Origin: Adonisia turfae CCMR0081
Lineage (GTDB): Bacteria; Cyanobacteriota; Cyanobacteriia; Phormidesmidales; Phormidesmidaceae
NCBI RefSeq assembly: GCF_011009555.1
Contig: NZ_QXHD01000004.1
Location: forward strand, 5,075,822-5,139,821
Reading direction: 5' to 3'
Length of the DNA stretch: 64,000 nt
The notes beneath the pieces were generated by a model. The model saw only the letters and a program-made list of their open reading frames with translations. It searched no databases and was not told where the DNA came from. Shown piece by piece: positions 25,818 to 35,446 of the stretch (position 1 is the stretch's first letter; each line of letters begins with the position of its first letter). A program made the translations under genes and the position numbers.

Positions 25818-27437
25818 ATGTCAACTCTTTTTTTGAAATCGCTCTTGAGTAGTGGCATTGCTTCCATTGCTTTGCTTTCGTCTGGCCACTCTGCCCTGGC
25901 ACAATCGACCGATTTTAGCCAGGCTAAACAGCTGGCAGATATTGCATTTGGCTATGCGATCGCAAACCAACCCAACAAAGCTATTCCACTGCTGGAGCAA
26001 GCCGCTACATACGCAGGAGGAGACTGCTTTGAAAGCAACGCATGGTTAAAAATCGGAGTGGGTTATCGAGCCGTAAACCAGTCCAGTAAAGCCGAAACAT
26101 TTCTAACTCGGGCAGTGGAGACTGCTATCGATCACACCGAAGGAAAATGCGCCTCTAGTGGTACATCGCCCAGTGAATCACTGCTTAATCGGGCGGTTGA
26201 ATATGCTGAAGCGGGCCATTTAGATCTGGCTGTGCACCTGGTTCAACAGGTGCAGGCTTGGTCACACCCCCTGGCGATGGCAGAGATTGCGGCAGAGTAT
26301 GAGCGAGCCGGTCAACCGCGACAAGCGCAACAAATGATTGCCCAGGCTGTTGCTGAGATGAAGAAGTATGAAAATGAAGACTTGGTGGATGTCGTCACTG
26401 CTAACCAACTATTTTTGGCAGCAACAGGTCTGTTGATCCTTGAAGAGCAGAAAGATCTGGCAAAATTTGTCATAGAGAAAAGTGAAATACTCTCTTTCCT
26501 CGAAGATGAGGGTACCGATGTTCTTGAAGATAACTTTGAAACCTACCAGGTGCTAGATTTCGTAAGACTGTTAATCGAAATTGACAAGACGCAACAAGCA
26601 CTCGCTGTTTTAGACGCAACGAGACCGACTATTCAGCCTTCGCCAAGGTTTCCTTTAGATGAGGCCCATAGCTGGATCGATTTAGCACAGTTATATAGCA
26701 GGCTGGGCAGTGATCAGGCCGAGAGTACCTGGGAAAAAGCCAGAGCAATTGTAGAGCAAATGCCTAATGCCTCTACTAAGTCATCGGCGCAGCGTGCGCT
26801 GGTACAAGCATACTCAGAGTCAGAAGACTTTGAGCGAGCCCTGGCTTTGGCAGAGACCATAGAGAATGTTAGTGCACGACAACGGGCCTATGGGGCAATT
26901 GCGGTGGCCTATGCTAAAGCTGGATTGGTGGAGGATGCCAATAGCCTTGTGGAGTCCATAGGGACGCCTGACTTTGCTAAACGAGAGGTGATCCGTACCT
27001 ATTTGGAAACTGAACAGTATGCTGAGGCTGAACGCCTGGCCAAGCAATCTGACATATTAGATTTCCTGCCCCAGGTTGGCAGCGCCTATTGTAGGATGGA
27101 ACTACCGGAGCGTGTGGTGCCTTTGTTTGAGTACTTGAGCGAAACAAACTCTCACCCTGTAACTTGGCTCCGTCAGTGTACGGCCACTGCATTTGCAAGA
27201 CAAGGACAGTTTGATCAGGCCATGGAAGTGGCGCAGACCGTGACCGGACCGGAGACTAAGGCTGCTGTGCTGGTTGCGATCGCAGCCCAACATACCAACC
27301 CATCCAACCATTCAGCCTGGGGCCGGTTTGTACAACGGTTGCCCTATCCCCTGCGCGCCTGGTTAAGCCCTGCTGAAACCCAGGAAGCCGTTGACATACT
27401 TGACCAAGCCCTGGCTCTAATTCAAACAGATTCCTAG
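25818..27437 (+). CDS. Exported TPR-like helical-repeat protein
   Basis: A 539-residue secreted or membrane-associated protein. The start at 25818 gives a signal peptide with hydrophobic core and an Ala-X-Ala site (SSGHSALAQ). The rest is a run of helix-turn-helix repeats of TPR/SEL1 character: FGYAIANQPNKAIPLLEQA, AEYERAGQPRQAQQMI, and later AYAKAGLVEDANSLVE and AYSESEDFERALALAE, about twelve or more in all. Such arrays scaffold protein contacts. The in-frame ATG at 25782 would remove the signal peptide from the N-terminus and is less likely. It stands alone upstream of metY. Function unknown. Confidence 0.8.
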   Translation: MSTLFLKSLLSSGIASIALLSSGHSALAQSTDFSQAKQLADIAFGYAIANQPNKAIPLLEQAATYAGGDCFESNAWLKIGVGYRAVNQSSKAETFLTRAVETAIDHTEGKCASSGTSPSESLLNRAVEYAEAGHLDLAVHLVQQVQAWSHPLAMAEIAAEYERAGQPRQAQQMIAQAVAEMKKYENEDLVDVVTANQLFLAATGLLILEEQKDLAKFVIEKSEILSFLEDEGTDVLEDNFETYQVLDFVRLLIEIDKTQQALAVLDATRPTIQPSPRFPLDEAHSWIDLAQLYSRLGSDQAESTWEKARAIVEQMPNASTKSSAQRALVQAYSESEDFERALALAETIENVSARQRAYGAIAVAYAKAGLVEDANSLVESIGTPDFAKREVIRTYLETEQYAEAERLAKQSDILDFLPQVGSAYCRMELPERVVPLFEYLSETNSHPVTWLRQCTATAFARQGQFDQAMEVAQTVTGPETKAAVLVAIAAQHTNPSNHSAWGRFVQRLPYPLRAWLSPAETQEAVDILDQALALIQTDS

Positions 27438-27683
27438 CTCGTAGCCAGTATGCCGACGATGACAGGTCTTTGACCGTGACAACCTTTGTCGCGTCGCTGT
27501 TCTAGCTGTACCGTAACAGTTCTTGCCCAGGTCCCCTCTAATATTATTGTCAGTCTGAAATGTTTTGAGATGTTTTGTGATTAACTGCAGTCAGGTCGTA
27601 AAGAATCCACCGACGACTTTCATGGGATTATCTTGCCTGAGCTAGAATTTCATGACGATTTATCACTGTAAAGAGGGTTTTTC

Positions 27684-28967
27684 ATGAGTGCAGAACACGG
27701 ATTGGGGACAAAGTGTCTACATGCAGGTCAAGAGCCTGATCCCACCACCATGGCTCGCGCTGTGCCCGTCTATCGCACTACCGCCTATGCCTTTCGGGAT
27801 ACTGAACACGCAGCTAACTTGTTTGCCCTGAAAGAACTGGGCAATATCTATACGCGGTTGATGAATCCTACCCAGGATGTTTTAGAAAAGCGGGTTGCTG
27901 CCATTGAAGGTGGAGCTGCAGCCCTGGCCGTGGCGTCTGGAACCAGCGCTATTTTTTATAGCATTATTAACATTTGCCAGGCTGGGGATGAAATTGTTTC
28001 CGCTAATACGCTGTATGGCGGGACCTACACCATGTTCAAGGACATCCTGCCCCAGTTTGGCATCAAGGTGAACTTTGTCGATCCCCGCAATCCAGAGAAT
28101 TTCCGGTCCGCGATTACGGATAAGACCCAGCTGGTGTTCTGTGAAACGGTCAGTAACCCAGGGTTAGAAGTATCGGATTTAGATGCGATCGCTGCGATCG
28201 CCCATGAAAATGGCCTGCCCCTTGTTGTTGACAGTACCTTTACAACACCCTATTTAATTCGCCCCATAGAACATGGTGCCGATATTGTGATCCATTCCCT
28301 AACCAAGTGGTTAGGAGGCCACGGCACAGGCATCGGCGGCATCATGGTAGACTCCGGCAAATTTGACTGGACCTCCGGCAAGTTTCCCCTCATGAGTGAG
28401 CCAGACCCCAGCTACCACGGTTTGCGATATGCCCATGACCTGGGCCCCTTGACCCCGATCGCCTATACCCTGCGTATGCGGCTTGTGCCCCTACGTAACC
28501 TAGGAGCCTGCATTTCCCCAGATAATTCCTGGATATTCCTCCAAGGTATAGAAACCCTGCATTTACGCATGCAGCGCCATTGTGAAAATGCCATGGCCGT
28601 GGCCGAGTTTCTGCAACAGCATCCCTCTGTAGAGTGGGTGCGTTACCCTGGCCTAGAAACCGATAAAGCCCACTCCACTGCCAAACGGTATCTGAAAAAT
28701 GGATTTGGAGCCATGGTTGTCTTTGGCATAAAAGGGGGAGCTGACGCAGGCAAGAAGTTCATTGAGCAGCTGACGTTATTCTCTCACCTGGCAAATGTAG
28801 GGGATGCGAAAAGTCTGGCCATTCACCCATCCACAACAACCCACTCGCAGCTGTCAGAGTCTGACCTGCAAAGTGCCGGCATCGCTCCCGAACTGATCCG
28901 TCTAGCCATTGGCATTGAAGACATCGATGACATTATTGATGACCTCAAACAAGCCCTAGCCGCATAG
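27684..28967 (+). CDS. metY: O-acetylhomoserine sulfhydrylase / aminocarboxypropyltransferase
   Basis: A 427-residue PLP enzyme that makes homocysteine from O-acetylhomoserine and sulfide. The PLP Lys is in IHSLTKWLGGHGTGIGG near residue 209, and the substrate-binding SHLANVGDAKSLAIHPSTTTHSQL segment is intact. The opening HGLGTKCLHAGQEPDP fits the Cys/Met metabolism PLP family. The gene product next door, MetX, makes its substrate, so direct sulfhydrylation is complete here. The two genes are separated by 520 bp of repeat-rich DNA, so they may have separate promoters. No SAM riboswitch is recognisable in the 27438-27683 leader. Confidence 0.95.
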   Translation: MSAEHGLGTKCLHAGQEPDPTTMARAVPVYRTTAYAFRDTEHAANLFALKELGNIYTRLMNPTQDVLEKRVAAIEGGAAALAVASGTSAIFYSIINICQAGDEIVSANTLYGGTYTMFKDILPQFGIKVNFVDPRNPENFRSAITDKTQLVFCETVSNPGLEVSDLDAIAAIAHENGLPLVVDSTFTTPYLIRPIEHGADIVIHSLTKWLGGHGTGIGGIMVDSGKFDWTSGKFPLMSEPDPSYHGLRYAHDLGPLTPIAYTLRMRLVPLRNLGACISPDNSWIFLQGIETLHLRMQRHCENAMAVAEFLQQHPSVEWVRYPGLETDKAHSTAKRYLKNGFGAMVVFGIKGGADAGKKFIEQLTLFSHLANVGDAKSLAIHPSTTTHSQLSESDLQSAGIAPELIRLAIGIEDIDDIIDDLKQALAA

Positions 28968-29487
28968 AGTACATGCGCCTTGATTACGAAGGTGCCATCG
29001 GACTATCCTCTCCTTCATAAGGGGAGGTGTACACACAAGTGCTCGTCAATAGCCTTTAGATTGCCTCACCCCCTCTAACTCCCCCTAAAGCCCTCCAGGC
29101 ATGGGCTAAAGCCTAAGGTAAGGGGGAGGACTGGAGCTTCCCCCCTTGGTAAGGGGGGATTGAGGGGGGTAGTGCAGGAGATTGAGGTTCAACATGAGAT
29201 GTGTATACACCGTAGCCCCTTACCAAGGGGGAATTAAGGGGGGTAATGCAGGAGTCTGAACTCTCTGCCGAGATATGTGTACACCGTGGCTCTTGAAGGG
29301 GGGATTAAAGGGATTAAAGGTAGGGCTGATTCATTTTTCCGTTTGCAGGAAAGCATGTAAATAAAGTAGTTTTATAAGAATGTCTTGTTTCTTCTGCGCA
29401 ATCTAAACATTAGTCCCATGGCTTAACACATCAACTCTTCAAGCCTCCACCATCCCCTTTCAACTCTTCTCTCCCATCGCTTACCTA
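28968..29487. other. Repeat-rich gap between metY and metX
   Basis: This 520-bp gap contains the tandem repeat block 29140-29290 and GC-rich hairpins. Related pieces (AAGGGGAGG, GTGTACAC) also occur around 29020 and 29110. It holds no gene. The metX promoter should be near its right end. Confidence 0.55.
29140..29290. repeat. Two tandem copies of a 75-bp palindromic element
   Basis: Unit 1 (29140-29215) and unit 2 (29217-29290) share a GGGGGATT-GAGGGGGG core, GTA-TGCAGGAG, and an end ATGTGTA-ACACCGT-GC. A partial third copy follows near 29296. Unit 1 starts with an 8-bp stem (CCCCCCTT/AAGGGGGG at 29140-29158). This class of CCCCCC-rich repeats is common in cyanobacteria. Confidence 0.7.
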
Positions 29488-30609
29488 ATGAGTATTGGCT
29501 CAGTCCAGACCAAGTTTTTCCACCTAGACGAACCTTTTCCTTTAGATTCAGGAGAATCTTTTGACGCCATCACCCTGGCCTATGAAACCTATGGCACCCT
29601 CAACAGCGATGCCAGTAATGCCATCCTGGTTCTACATGCCCTAACCGGTAGTCAGCATGCAGCTGGTATCAACAAAACATTACCAGGGGCGGAGTCCCTG
29701 TGGACAGATGACTGTGTTGTTGGCTGGTGGGACACCTTTATTGGCCCAGGTAAGGCCCTGGATACAAATCGTTATTTTGTTATCTGTGCTAACTATTTGG
29801 GGGGGTGCTATGGGTCAACAGGGCCACGCTCTCTTAATCCACGCACGGGTAAGCCCTACGGCAGCCAGTTTCCCCAGGTGAGTGCCTGGGATGTGATCCG
29901 CAGTCAGCTACAGTTGCTGGATTTTCTGGGTATTGACTGTTTGCATGCTGTGATTGGTGGGTCAATGGGCGGTATGCTTTCGATTTTGTTAGCCACCCGC
30001 TGCCCCCACCGGGTCAAGAATGTTTTGCCCATCGCAACCGGGTTAGAAACCACTGTGCTCCATCGGGTCCATAATTTTGAGCAGATTCTATCAATTCGTA
30101 ATGATCCCAAATTTCAAGGCGGCGACTACTACGATACAGAGCCACCCAAAGAAGGGTTGTTATTAGCTCGGATTATTTCCCATAAAACCTTTGTGTCACT
30201 GGCCATAATGGAAAAACGGGCACGGCAAGAAATTACCATAGACCAGCCCATCGGGCAGTTTTACGAACTATCTAACCCGATTGAGTCCTATATGTTCCAT
30301 CAGGGCAAAAAATTTGCAGAGCGATTTGATGCCAATAGCTATCTGCGCATTATGGATATGTGGCAGCGGTTTAGCCTCAATGCACAACAGCCAGCCTTAT
30401 TTGAAAAATGTGCCCACCAGCAGTATCTGATTTTTAGCGTCGATTCTGATGTGTGTTTTTACCCAGAAGAACAAAAGGTCATTGTCAGGGCATTGAAAGC
30501 AGCTCAGATGAATGTAAAACACATTACAGTGCATTCTGATAAAGGCCATGATTCCTTTTTGCTAGAGCCAGATCTCTATGCACCGTATATCCGGTTTGTT
30601 TTGGATTGA
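29488..30609 (+). CDS. metX: Homoserine O-acetyltransferase
   Basis: A 373-residue alpha/beta-hydrolase-fold acyltransferase that activates homoserine with acetyl-CoA for methionine synthesis. The nucleophile Ser is in GGSMGGMLSI. The Asp of the triad is in FSVDSDVCFYP, and the His is in HSDKGHDSFLLE. The opening HALTGSQHA and the GWWDTFIGPGKALDT segment are family hallmarks. It can be distinguished from the succinyl-type MetA by fold. It follows metY and forms the acetyl route with it. It converges on the large propeller-HTTM gene, with only about 40 bp between stops. Confidence 0.95.
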   Translation: MSIGSVQTKFFHLDEPFPLDSGESFDAITLAYETYGTLNSDASNAILVLHALTGSQHAAGINKTLPGAESLWTDDCVVGWWDTFIGPGKALDTNRYFVICANYLGGCYGSTGPRSLNPRTGKPYGSQFPQVSAWDVIRSQLQLLDFLGIDCLHAVIGGSMGGMLSILLATRCPHRVKNVLPIATGLETTVLHRVHNFEQILSIRNDPKFQGGDYYDTEPPKEGLLLARIISHKTFVSLAIMEKRARQEITIDQPIGQFYELSNPIESYMFHQGKKFAERFDANSYLRIMDMWQRFSLNAQQPALFEKCAHQQYLIFSVDSDVCFYPEEQKVIVRALKAAQMNVKHITVHSDKGHDSFLLEPDLYAPYIRFVLD

Positions 30610-30651
30610 GACCATGCCACATTTTTAGGGCAATAGGCTGCGAGAACCTGA

Positions 30652-33600
30652 TCAGCTCCGTGGTCTGTACTTATAAAAATGCGTTTTCTCTAATTTGCCA
30701 TAGTTGGGATCAGATGGATTATTAAAGTAATCCCAAACCCATCGTTGCACTTCAAATGCAGTAATCCTATTTTCTCCCTGGGCTTTCTGATTATGAACAT
30801 CGCCAAATGCCTGGAGTAGGCTGTCGCACTTTTTAACCTTGGCAGTAACCTCCTGATGACAGTCTCTAAAGGTTAAACGATAGCGAGTATTCATGGGTGC
30901 ATAGATAAATTTATGAGTCGGCTCATGCACCTTTTCCCCAGAATCATAATGGGCAATCAGCTTATTGTAGCCAACCATACCTGAGTCGTCATAGCCAGAG
31001 AACATTTGGAGAGATGTTAGTGGGTAATACTCCCGATGCTTCACCCAGATAAATGACATGGTAACAATCAGCACCGAAACTAAAATCGGATAGAAAAATA
31101 TCCGCTTGGGACGTAAGGTCTCTCCTTTAGGGGAGTTACTCTGGGCAAACTTAAACCAGCCACGCCTATTCAACCAACGACGGATCGCCGTGTAATCATA
31201 AAAGATTAGCTGCACCAGAATTAAATCAAAGAAGACAATATTTTGCAGAAAGATAATGCCCACATGCATGGCAGCCATGGCAGCTGGCATGATCCAGCGG
31301 GCCCAGCGGGAGAAGAGAACTAAACCATAGGCCAGCTCACCATATATCCCCACAAAGCCCAAAAAGCCAAACACAATGTCAGGGGCATGAACCAAATGTA
31401 GGGAAATAGTCCAGTCAGTTTGCAGTGGCTCTAACGTGGTAGAGAGTAGTTTGGCCTTGAGATTCTGGGGGGCCCACCAGTAGAATCCAGAGAAGTAAAT
31501 CTTACTCAGCCCAGCCTGAATATACGAAACCCCCAAAATTAGCCAACAAGCATAGCGTGCCCAAGCATAAATGGGCGCGGGTTCATCGGCGACGGGCACG
31601 GGCTCACCGCGCCGCTGTTTTAACCAGCGATCAACCGATAGCGCATCATTACACGGTGCAAAGGAGAGGACGGCCAGCAGGTAAACGGGGAGCAGCCCAG
31701 TGTGGTAAAACCAGGTGTACTGTCGTAAAATACCGCCCAAAACCAGATAGAAAAGGGCTCCCAATGGCAGTACCCAGCGAGTCTTCAAGCCAATGGTACC
31801 TAAGATCAGTACCAGGGCCGTTATCCACTCAAAAAGCTGGAGGCTGGGCTGATGGCGAGAGAACGCCTCAAATCCAGGAATATTGTAGAAATAATCCATC
31901 ACCCCCATGGAATGACGAATCTCAATTGGCAGGAGGGCGCTGCTAGGCAGATCCTCCATCCACAGGGTCATGAGTACTAGCGTGCCGCAGCTAACAATGC
32001 GAATTGCGGCCAAGGATTCGGCAGTGGTTTCGGGAACAAAACGTCGGACAAACCAGGGACTGGTGACCAGCCAGGAAACGGCGGCAAATCCCAGGCAGAT
32101 AAAGAAGCCATTTTCTGCCGACTGTTGCGGTGCAAACAGCCGTTCAAAGGCAACCCAGCCAACTGCACCCACCACACCTGCTAGACAAATGATTAAGCGA
32201 ATGTTACGTGTGGAGATGCGCTCAAACGAAATCCGCTTGAACAGGGCAATGCCGCTGGCTGCCAAGATTGCCAGTACCCCAAAACCGGTTAGCTTACGTT
32301 TGTTCAGACGCAGATACATGCCCACGGTTTCCGGCGTACTGGGGGCCGCAATTTGAGCGATCTTGAGCCGAGGCACAGACAATACATCCCAGTTCTCACC
32401 GCCGTCAGTGGATCGATAGATGGCGGTGTCAACGGCCCCAAAACCAAAGATGGTGTTATCTTCTGCATAGTTTGGAGAAAACTGAAGCGCCCGACCCGCA
32501 CAGGGAACATGGGTATATCGTGAGAACGCCAGATTGGGATCGCCGATGGCCTTAAATGAATTGCCGCCATCTTCACTTTTGAAGAGACCCCGTCCGCGAA
32601 CGCTAGCGATCACAGTTTTATCGTTGACGTAATTGGGGGAGATATCCACCGCTTCGATAAAGGGATTGGCTCCATAGCCTTTACCGTCTAGATGTTCCCA
32701 AGTTTTGCCTCCGTCTTCAGTGCGATATAGGCCCTTGCCTGAGGCCACAAATAGGGTCTGATCGCTAGCAACGTTAGGAGAAACAGCTATCTGTGCAAAC
32801 GGTAGCTCTTCTAAATCAGTATTCTCTGTTAACAGCGACCACTTCTGACCGGCATTCTCACTTTTATAAACACCGCGAATTCCCGTGTTAAAAAGGGTCT
32901 GATCATTGGCAAAGTCAGGTGAGATCACCAGGGATGGGGAATCATTGCCCAGTTGCTTGTCTAGCTGGCCGACACGTTCATAGGTTTTACCGGCATCTTG
33001 AGACCGAAAAACAAGTCCCTTCTGGTTGGTACTAAAGACCGTTTGATCCGCCTTAAAGTTGGGGGAAACGCCCAAACTGACACCTCGGACTTCCTGACTT
33101 AATGGATGCACAGACCAGTTCTGACCACCGTTGGCTGACCGTAGAATTTTAGTGTAGAGAATCGATGAAAAGAGGGTTTGATCGTCGGCGTAGTTACTAG
33201 AAAGGGCAATGTCAAAAAAGCGGCGGGGATCTTGCTCACTAGTGGCTGCATCCAAGGGCTTAAAGCTATTGGTAAATAGAGGCAGGTGTAGTCCCTCGTT
33301 AATGCTTTGCCAGGTGTTACCGGCATCATTACTGATGTAAAGTTCACCCACGTAGGTTGCGATCGCAACCGTCTGATCCTCAGCAAATGTGGGTGATACC
33401 GCCATACTGACTACAGTGCCCAAGGACAGCACCTCTAGCTGCTCCCAATGCTGGCCATTATCTTGACTGCGAAATAGTCCATCAAACCCGCCCAAAAACA
33501 ACGTGCTGTCTTTGGCATAGCCAGGGGAAACAGCCAACTCCTCAAAATGAGGCACCTCCATGTCGTCGGCTTGCTGATCCCGAGTCAATCCCTGGGCCAG

Positions 33601-34479
33601 GGTAATCCACACCTTCTCTGTAGGATCCCACTGCCACGTACCCGCTTCCCATGTGGATAGCCATAGGTTGCCGTCAGGAGTAAACGCCAGATCCTGAGTG
33701 CGCAGATCCAAGAGGCCATCACTTACAGGAGAAAAAGACTTGGCATTATCAGTGGATTGATAAACACCGTCTGACTCAGTACCAACGTAAATGACTGATG
33801 GGCTAGCGGCAATTGCTTCAACAATACCGGTGTCTGGTATTTGAGTGAGCGTTGTCCAGGTAACGCCATTGTCTTCCGAGCGCCAAATCTGCCCCTGATC
33901 ATCCCCAAGCAGCAGGAATTGATTCTCTGGATCAAACGCCAATTCAGTGGCTGCAACATTGGCCAATACCATCGACCACTGCTCTCCACCATTGTCTGTG
34001 CGGTAGAGACGACCATCATGACTTTGAGTAAAAGCTAGCTGGGCATTCACAGGAGACGCCTCAACCCACTGTAAATCCAGATCATCTAGACCTGCATTAA
34101 AGGGTTTCCACGTATTACCACCATCCTTGGAACCATAGATGCCATCTCCAGCTGTTGTCAGGTAGAGAGTTGACTGGTCGCCAGGGGCAATGGCCAGGGC
34201 CACTAAAGCCTCATGATTATCCAGACCATTATTCAAACGAAACCAGGTCTCACCCTGATCTTTGGACCGCAGTAGATTTTTACGAACCAGCGCATAGACC
34301 GTACTGTCTTGCTCATAGTTGGGCGAAACAACGACCTGTGGAACAACATCATGGGGCCGATGGGCATACGCTGGTGGCACCCCCATGTTCCACGCCACCA
34401 GAATTATCAGGAGGCAGAATATCCAAGAAAACAGAGCTTTTGAAAGCGTAGAGGACCAGCGAGTAATCATCTCTTTCAT
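30652..34479 (-). CDS. Exported beta-propeller repeat protein fused to an HTTM membrane domain
   Basis: A 1275-residue membrane protein from the ATG at 34479, which has GAGG 6 nt upstream. A signal segment ends at PAYAH. About 690 residues of BNR/YCF48-like propeller repeats follow: at least nine elements of the form SPxxxxDxT, each with a G(L)FRSxDxGxxWxxL-type strand. A transmembrane helix comes near 730. Then an HTTM-like region of many helices (about 790-1130), related to the vitamin-K-dependent carboxylase membrane fold, contains FSGFYWWAPQN and GELAYGLVLFSRWARW. A C-terminal lumenal or periplasmic tail of about 130 residues ends the protein. An upstream in-frame ATG at 34536 would spoil the signal. 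It is transcribed alone. Function unknown; surface binding plus a membrane-bound modifying activity is speculation. Confidence 0.8.
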   Translation of the reverse strand: MKEMITRWSSTLSKALFSWIFCLLIILVAWNMGVPPAYAHRPHDVVPQVVVSPNYEQDSTVYALVRKNLLRSKDQGETWFRLNNGLDNHEALVALAIAPGDQSTLYLTTAGDGIYGSKDGGNTWKPFNAGLDDLDLQWVEASPVNAQLAFTQSHDGRLYRTDNGGEQWSMVLANVAATELAFDPENQFLLLGDDQGQIWRSEDNGVTWTTLTQIPDTGIVEAIAASPSVIYVGTESDGVYQSTDNAKSFSPVSDGLLDLRTQDLAFTPDGNLWLSTWEAGTWQWDPTEKVWITLAQGLTRDQQADDMEVPHFEELAVSPGYAKDSTLFLGGFDGLFRSQDNGQHWEQLEVLSLGTVVSMAVSPTFAEDQTVAIATYVGELYISNDAGNTWQSINEGLHLPLFTNSFKPLDAATSEQDPRRFFDIALSSNYADDQTLFSSILYTKILRSANGGQNWSVHPLSQEVRGVSLGVSPNFKADQTVFSTNQKGLVFRSQDAGKTYERVGQLDKQLGNDSPSLVISPDFANDQTLFNTGIRGVYKSENAGQKWSLLTENTDLEELPFAQIAVSPNVASDQTLFVASGKGLYRTEDGGKTWEHLDGKGYGANPFIEAVDISPNYVNDKTVIASVRGRGLFKSEDGGNSFKAIGDPNLAFSRYTHVPCAGRALQFSPNYAEDNTIFGFGAVDTAIYRSTDGGENWDVLSVPRLKIAQIAAPSTPETVGMYLRLNKRKLTGFGVLAILAASGIALFKRISFERISTRNIRLIICLAGVVGAVGWVAFERLFAPQQSAENGFFICLGFAAVSWLVTSPWFVRRFVPETTAESLAAIRIVSCGTLVLMTLWMEDLPSSALLPIEIRHSMGVMDYFYNIPGFEAFSRHQPSLQLFEWITALVLILGTIGLKTRWVLPLGALFYLVLGGILRQYTWFYHTGLLPVYLLAVLSFAPCNDALSVDRWLKQRRGEPVPVADEPAPIYAWARYACWLILGVSYIQAGLSKIYFSGFYWWAPQNLKAKLLSTTLEPLQTDWTISLHLVHAPDIVFGFLGFVGIYGELAYGLVLFSRWARWIMPAAMAAMHVGIIFLQNIVFFDLILVQLIFYDYTAIRRWLNRRGWFKFAQSNSPKGETLRPKRIFFYPILVSVLIVTMSFIWVKHREYYPLTSLQMFSGYDDSGMVGYNKLIAHYDSGEKVHEPTHKFIYAPMNTRYRLTFRDCHQEVTAKVKKCDSLLQAFGDVHNQKAQGENRITAFEVQRWVWDYFNNPSDPNYGKLEKTHFYKYRPRS

Positions 34480-35446
34480 TACAAACCTCGTTATCGAGAA
34501 CCCCATCACATTCAAGTCAGAATCTATATCAAGCAACTACGAGAAACCTCAAACGGTTAAATAACTGTCAAGACCCAAAAGTATGACCTTCTAACCAGGA
34601 GGTCGATACTAGCTATAAAACTTTATCTAACAGCTTTACTCAACTCTGTAGAGGCTCAGCACCATAGATTCACCGCTAAACGACCAGTCAGGACTTCTAC
34701 GTCAGATATCTGTGGACTATCTGCGAGTAATATCCAGAACAGAGTAAACTTTATAAAGATGTAAAAGTACTCATAAAGTACTTACGATGAAGGATACTGC
34801 CTACTGAGATGATGGAAACTAATGAGTGGGTGTATTCACGTAAAATTCATATTACACACAAGATCTACGTAAATTCTCTACCCCCACCTCACAAGTTGAA
34901 TAAGATTTAAACATTTGTAACGATGTAGTACAACAGGAATATCAGTAAACAGGGTGAAGCAGGAAAGGGTCATCATGATGGAACATGTCACAATCTAGTC
35001 AAAGTGACTAACAATCTGACATAACCTTGTTCTCGGTATATTTCAACTCCAGTGTTAATTGCAGCAAGATAATGGTGAGGTATTGCCACGCAGATTGATA
35101 GTGGGAGACTTCATTGAGACAAGATTAATCGAATGCATTTTCCAGTTTGTTGATCCTCCGAGCGCACTTGACATGCTAAAAATTGATCGGTTGTGAGGCA
35201 AAGGCTACCCGCGCTGCGGATGATGGGCAACGTTAGCTACGAAGGGACTTGTGGTGCACATGCATAGTGCAGGAAATCACACCTAGGGTTTCAGTATTTT
35301 TGCTTGGTTGTAGAGATGGTTTATCAGGAACTCACAATTGCTGATGGTTGTTATTCAGTCAAAGTACGAATTCCGATTATGATTCTAACCTATATTGTAG
35401 GTATAACCCAGAAAATATCTAAATATTAGGCATATAACAACCTGTC
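34480..35446. other. Large divergent intergenic region
   Basis: About 970 bp between the propeller-HTTM gene and the GGDEF-EAL gene, transcribed apart. I see no gene. There is one 7-bp hairpin at 34765-34783 (AAGTACT/AGTACTT). The stretch is AT-rich and should hold both promoters. No repeat family or phage remnant is recognisable. Confidence 0.5.

Noticed and set aside
27438..27683. SAM riboswitch before metY
   Set aside because: No SAM-I or SAM-II core helices or conserved loops could be recognised in the leader.
29020..29330. CRISPR array between metY and metX
   Set aside because: The repeats are 75-bp degenerate palindromic units without regular short spacers, and there are no cas genes.
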